The notes under the pieces were generated by a model. It had not been told where the DNA came from. It did not search any database and saw nothing but the letters and a program-made list of their open reading frames with translations. From Amorphochlora amoebiformis (Eukaryota > Cercozoa > Chlorarachniophyceae), in assembly GCA_054601695.1 (NCBI GenBank), contig BAAHQB010000328.1, positions 124,001 through 188,000 on the forward strand: a stretch of 64,000 nt of DNA, read 5' to 3'. Shown one piece after another: positions 62,181-64,000 of the stretch (position 1 is the first letter of the stretch; each line of letters begins with the position of its first letter). The translations under genes and the position numbers were made by a program.

Positions 62181-63107
62181 TTAGATATCCAATAATCGCT
62201 GCCTCTTCTTCTTGTTCTTGTTCCATGCCTCATCGAAGTCTTCATCAGATGATGATTTGTCTCGATCGAACTGAGAATGACCCCGGACGCGCTTCTTAAA
62301 CCAGAGCCCAATAAATTTAGGAGTGTCGAGCTCGACATACTCAGTGGTCTGGTATCCATCTGGGATCGGGATGGAGAATTCCGTGACTTGCTGTAGTAAC
62401 TTGCTTTTCTTCATTGATTCGTGCTGCGCCTTGGCGATCGATTTCAACTTCTGATCCAAATACCTGAACGTTTTGAGCTTTGGTGGTTGGCTCGTCTTCA
62501 CGACGTGTACCATGCGAACCTCGTGGATGACATTGAGCTCGATGCTAGTTGAGTCATTGCCCTGGTTGAACCACATGCCTACCCCATCCATGTTCGCTTT
62601 TGAAGTTGATGAATCGGAGAAAATCAAGAATGGTTTGTAGTCTCAGATGTCCTTGACGCATATCTTCTTGTAGATGGCAAACTCATCTTCAGCATTCTTC
62701 TTGTTCCTGTCCTCGATGATACGTCTTGCTTCAGTTACCGAGAGTGACGCGGTTGGAACAGCGGGTGAAGAAGAAGATACCGATGAAGAGCCAGCGGGAG
62801 TCCATTTGGGAGGTGGTGCGGGAGACCCCGCTGCCGGAGGCGCCACTGTGCGAGGGGCCTCTGGATGAGTGAGGTCCATTGACTCAACTCGGGGGGGATT
62901 ATCAGCTGCACTTGATCTGGAGACGTATTGCCCATAGTTTCTTGACCATGGCGAGGGTGACATTGGGGAAGTTTGGCTGCATGTAGTTTTCATAGATATC
63001 CATTTCCATCTATGACCCCGGGCCTCTCTTGGTACGTGTTCCATTGCATTAGTGACAGTTTTCTTTTGACCCTCTGAAAGGCCCCGTTCCTTCTTCTTTG
63101 GTGGCAT
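62181..63107 (-). pseudogene. Accessory frame of the Harbinger-like element, split by one TGA
   Basis: From an ATG at 63,107 the frame runs 154 codons to TGA (62,645-62,643), then stays open in the same frame for another 153 codons to 62,181. The first half is basic (MPPKKKERGLSEGQKK), then Pro/Ser/Ala-rich, then helical (SVTEARRIIEDRNKKNAEDE). The second half looks folded (IELNVIHEVRMVHVVK) and ends acidic and Lys-rich. PIF/Harbinger elements normally carry a second DNA-binding gene beside the transposase; the position and divergent orientation fit, though I do not see a clear Myb/SANT helix. The single TGA suggests one disabling mutation, or two separate genes. Confidence 0.5.
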
Positions 63108-63147
63108 GGCGGTTCTTGGCGGTTCTTGGCGGTTCTTGGCGGTTCTG
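63108..63147 (+). repeat. 12-bp (GGCGGTTCTTGG) repeat
   Basis: Three to four copies directly upstream of the minus-strand accessory ATG. Confidence 0.9.
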
Positions 63148-63204
63148 ACTGGCGCGCAAAGGTATCTGCCGATTAAATAATGAATAATCCTAGGAGAATT
63201 TCGA

Positions 63205-63466
63205 TTAATTTCGGCTGAAATTCCGCTGAATCTTGGCTGAATTTAGGCTGAATTTAGGCTGAATCTCAGATATTAATTTGGATGATTTTACGTAGGAATA
63301 TTTACGTCGGAACCCAAAACATTTCTAGATGGCCGCGCCGTGTGGGAGCCAAGACACCTGTAAAACTCCCGTCTTCGTAGCTCCTATTCCGGTTTTGAAA
63401 ACGGTAATTCAATACTTTTTCAGCCGCTGAATATCGGCTGAATTATGGCTGAAATAATGATGAAAA
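63205..63466. repeat. GGCTGAAT motif cluster in the divergent promoter region
   Basis: About nine GCTGAA words, several as TAGGCTGAATT, lie at 63,213-63,270 and 63,420-63,460, between the two divergent Harbinger frames. A GGAACCC word lies at 63,310. Confidence 0.75.
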
Positions 63467-63505
63467 AAGGAGGAAATCCGGTTGAGCAAAAGTGTCTTTT
63501 CTCAG

Positions 63506-64000
63506 GAGGACAAGGTGAAGGGGATTTATTCCCACTACTTTTCCAGCTACACTGACGCCGCTTTCAATAGCAATATTGGACTAAGTCTTCAAGAGGTCTG
63601 CTATGTGATCGACAAATACTCCGCCGAGACATCGGTCACGCCTTTAGCATTCATGATGGCATTGCACTTAACTTGGAAATATCCGGAAGGTCACTACGGT
63701 GGTGTCATCTGGAAGATGTGTCGCCAGCAATACGCATTCAAAGTATGGAAGGCGGTCAACGTTATTGAGGCATTCATGAATGAGATCAAGATGGAAAACC
63801 GTCTGAAGTCTGCTATATGCATCGATGGTCCTGCTGCGTACTGCACCCTCCACACCGACTCTTCTGACTTTATGGTCCACCGACCCCAAAACAAGGAGGA
63901 TCAAAAGAAATACTACACGTTCAAGAGAAGAAAGTTTGCCATGCGATATGCCATAGCCGTATCTGCCAACACTGGAGACTTATGCTGGGTGTCATCTGGT
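63506..64000 (+). CDS. PIF/Harbinger-like transposase (DDE_Tnp_4), partial
   Basis: An exon begins after a good acceptor (TTTTCTCAG) at 63,506 and stays open for 165 codons to the window edge. The first catalytic Asp is probably in ICIDGPAAYC (63,824). It is followed by RPQNKEDQKKYYTFKRRKFA and MRYAIAVSANTGDLCWVSSG, which match the Harbinger pattern of a Tyr-Tyr..Lys patch, then a hydrophobic strand, then 'G.. vs.G' before the second Asp. The second Asp and the Glu would lie beyond the edge. The upstream exon and start codon were not identified. Other DDE_Tnp_4 or ISL2EU-like families remain possible. Confidence 0.75.

Larger units (their letters stand above)
62181..64000. mobile_element. PIF/Harbinger-like DNA transposon, cut by the window edge
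   Basis: A DDE_Tnp_4-type transposase exon and a divergent accessory frame share a roughly 400-bp intergenic region full of GGCTGAA motifs. Neither terminus could be identified in the window, so the limits given are just the coding parts. Confidence 0.6.

Overview
This is a eukaryotic nuclear window. Genes have GT-AG introns and the standard stop codons, and there are interstitial TTAGGG tracts, so the organism probably has TTAGGG-type telomeres. A pentatricopeptide-repeat (PPR) gene, a coactosin-type ADF-H gene, a CPSF30 gene and copia, hAT and Harbinger-type transposons occur together. This fits a protist or alga with a repeat-rich genome; I cannot name the species from sequence alone. By eye a large part of the window is (TA)n microsatellite, both between genes and as the main content of introns. 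Most long reading frames in those tracts (poly Tyr-Ile) are not genes.

Layout. 1-12,909 is almost gene-free: (TA)n, (CCCTAA)/(TTAGGG) tracts, CT/GA tracts, minisatellites and a 274-bp poly(A) run between two copies of a 52-bp direct repeat. 12,910-17,570 is a complete Ty1/copia retrotransposon with two 238-bp LTRs that look identical and one intact 1,404-codon Gag-Pol frame. 18,088-18,849 (minus) is an unassigned basic protein. 20,992-21,947 (minus) is a four-exon coactosin/ADF-H gene. 22,000-27,500 holds spacers, minisatellites and one weak gene candidate. 27,544-43,116 (plus) is a roughly 20-exon PPR gene whose introns carry two solo LTRs, a duplicated piece of its own exon and several satellites. 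45,036-47,696 (plus) is a seven-exon CPSF30/CPSF4 homologue with five CCCH fingers and two zinc knuckles. 49,873-54,101 (minus) is a five-exon disordered, nuclear-looking protein. About 56,328-61,245 is an hAT transposon with a multi-exon transposase. 62,181-64,000 is the start of a PIF/Harbinger-like element (DDE_Tnp_4 transposase running off the right edge) with a divergent accessory frame broken by one TGA.

Gene products. CPSF30 acts in mRNA 3' end processing, the PPR protein would bind organellar RNA, and coactosin binds F-actin; there is no sign of an operon or shared pathway. Exon coordinates come from reading splice signals and matching reading-frame phase by eye. In every multi-exon gene except the PPR gene all junctions keep phase; in the PPR gene two junctions do not. 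I found no convincing new multi-gene system. The most unusual signals are the compact copia element (start codon in the primer-binding site, stop codon in the 3' LTR), an intron satellite derived from an adjacent PPR exon, tandem duplications at the stop codons of two genes, a 13-bp motif shared by a solo LTR, a gene 5' flank and the hAT element, and the repeat-flanked poly(A) tract.
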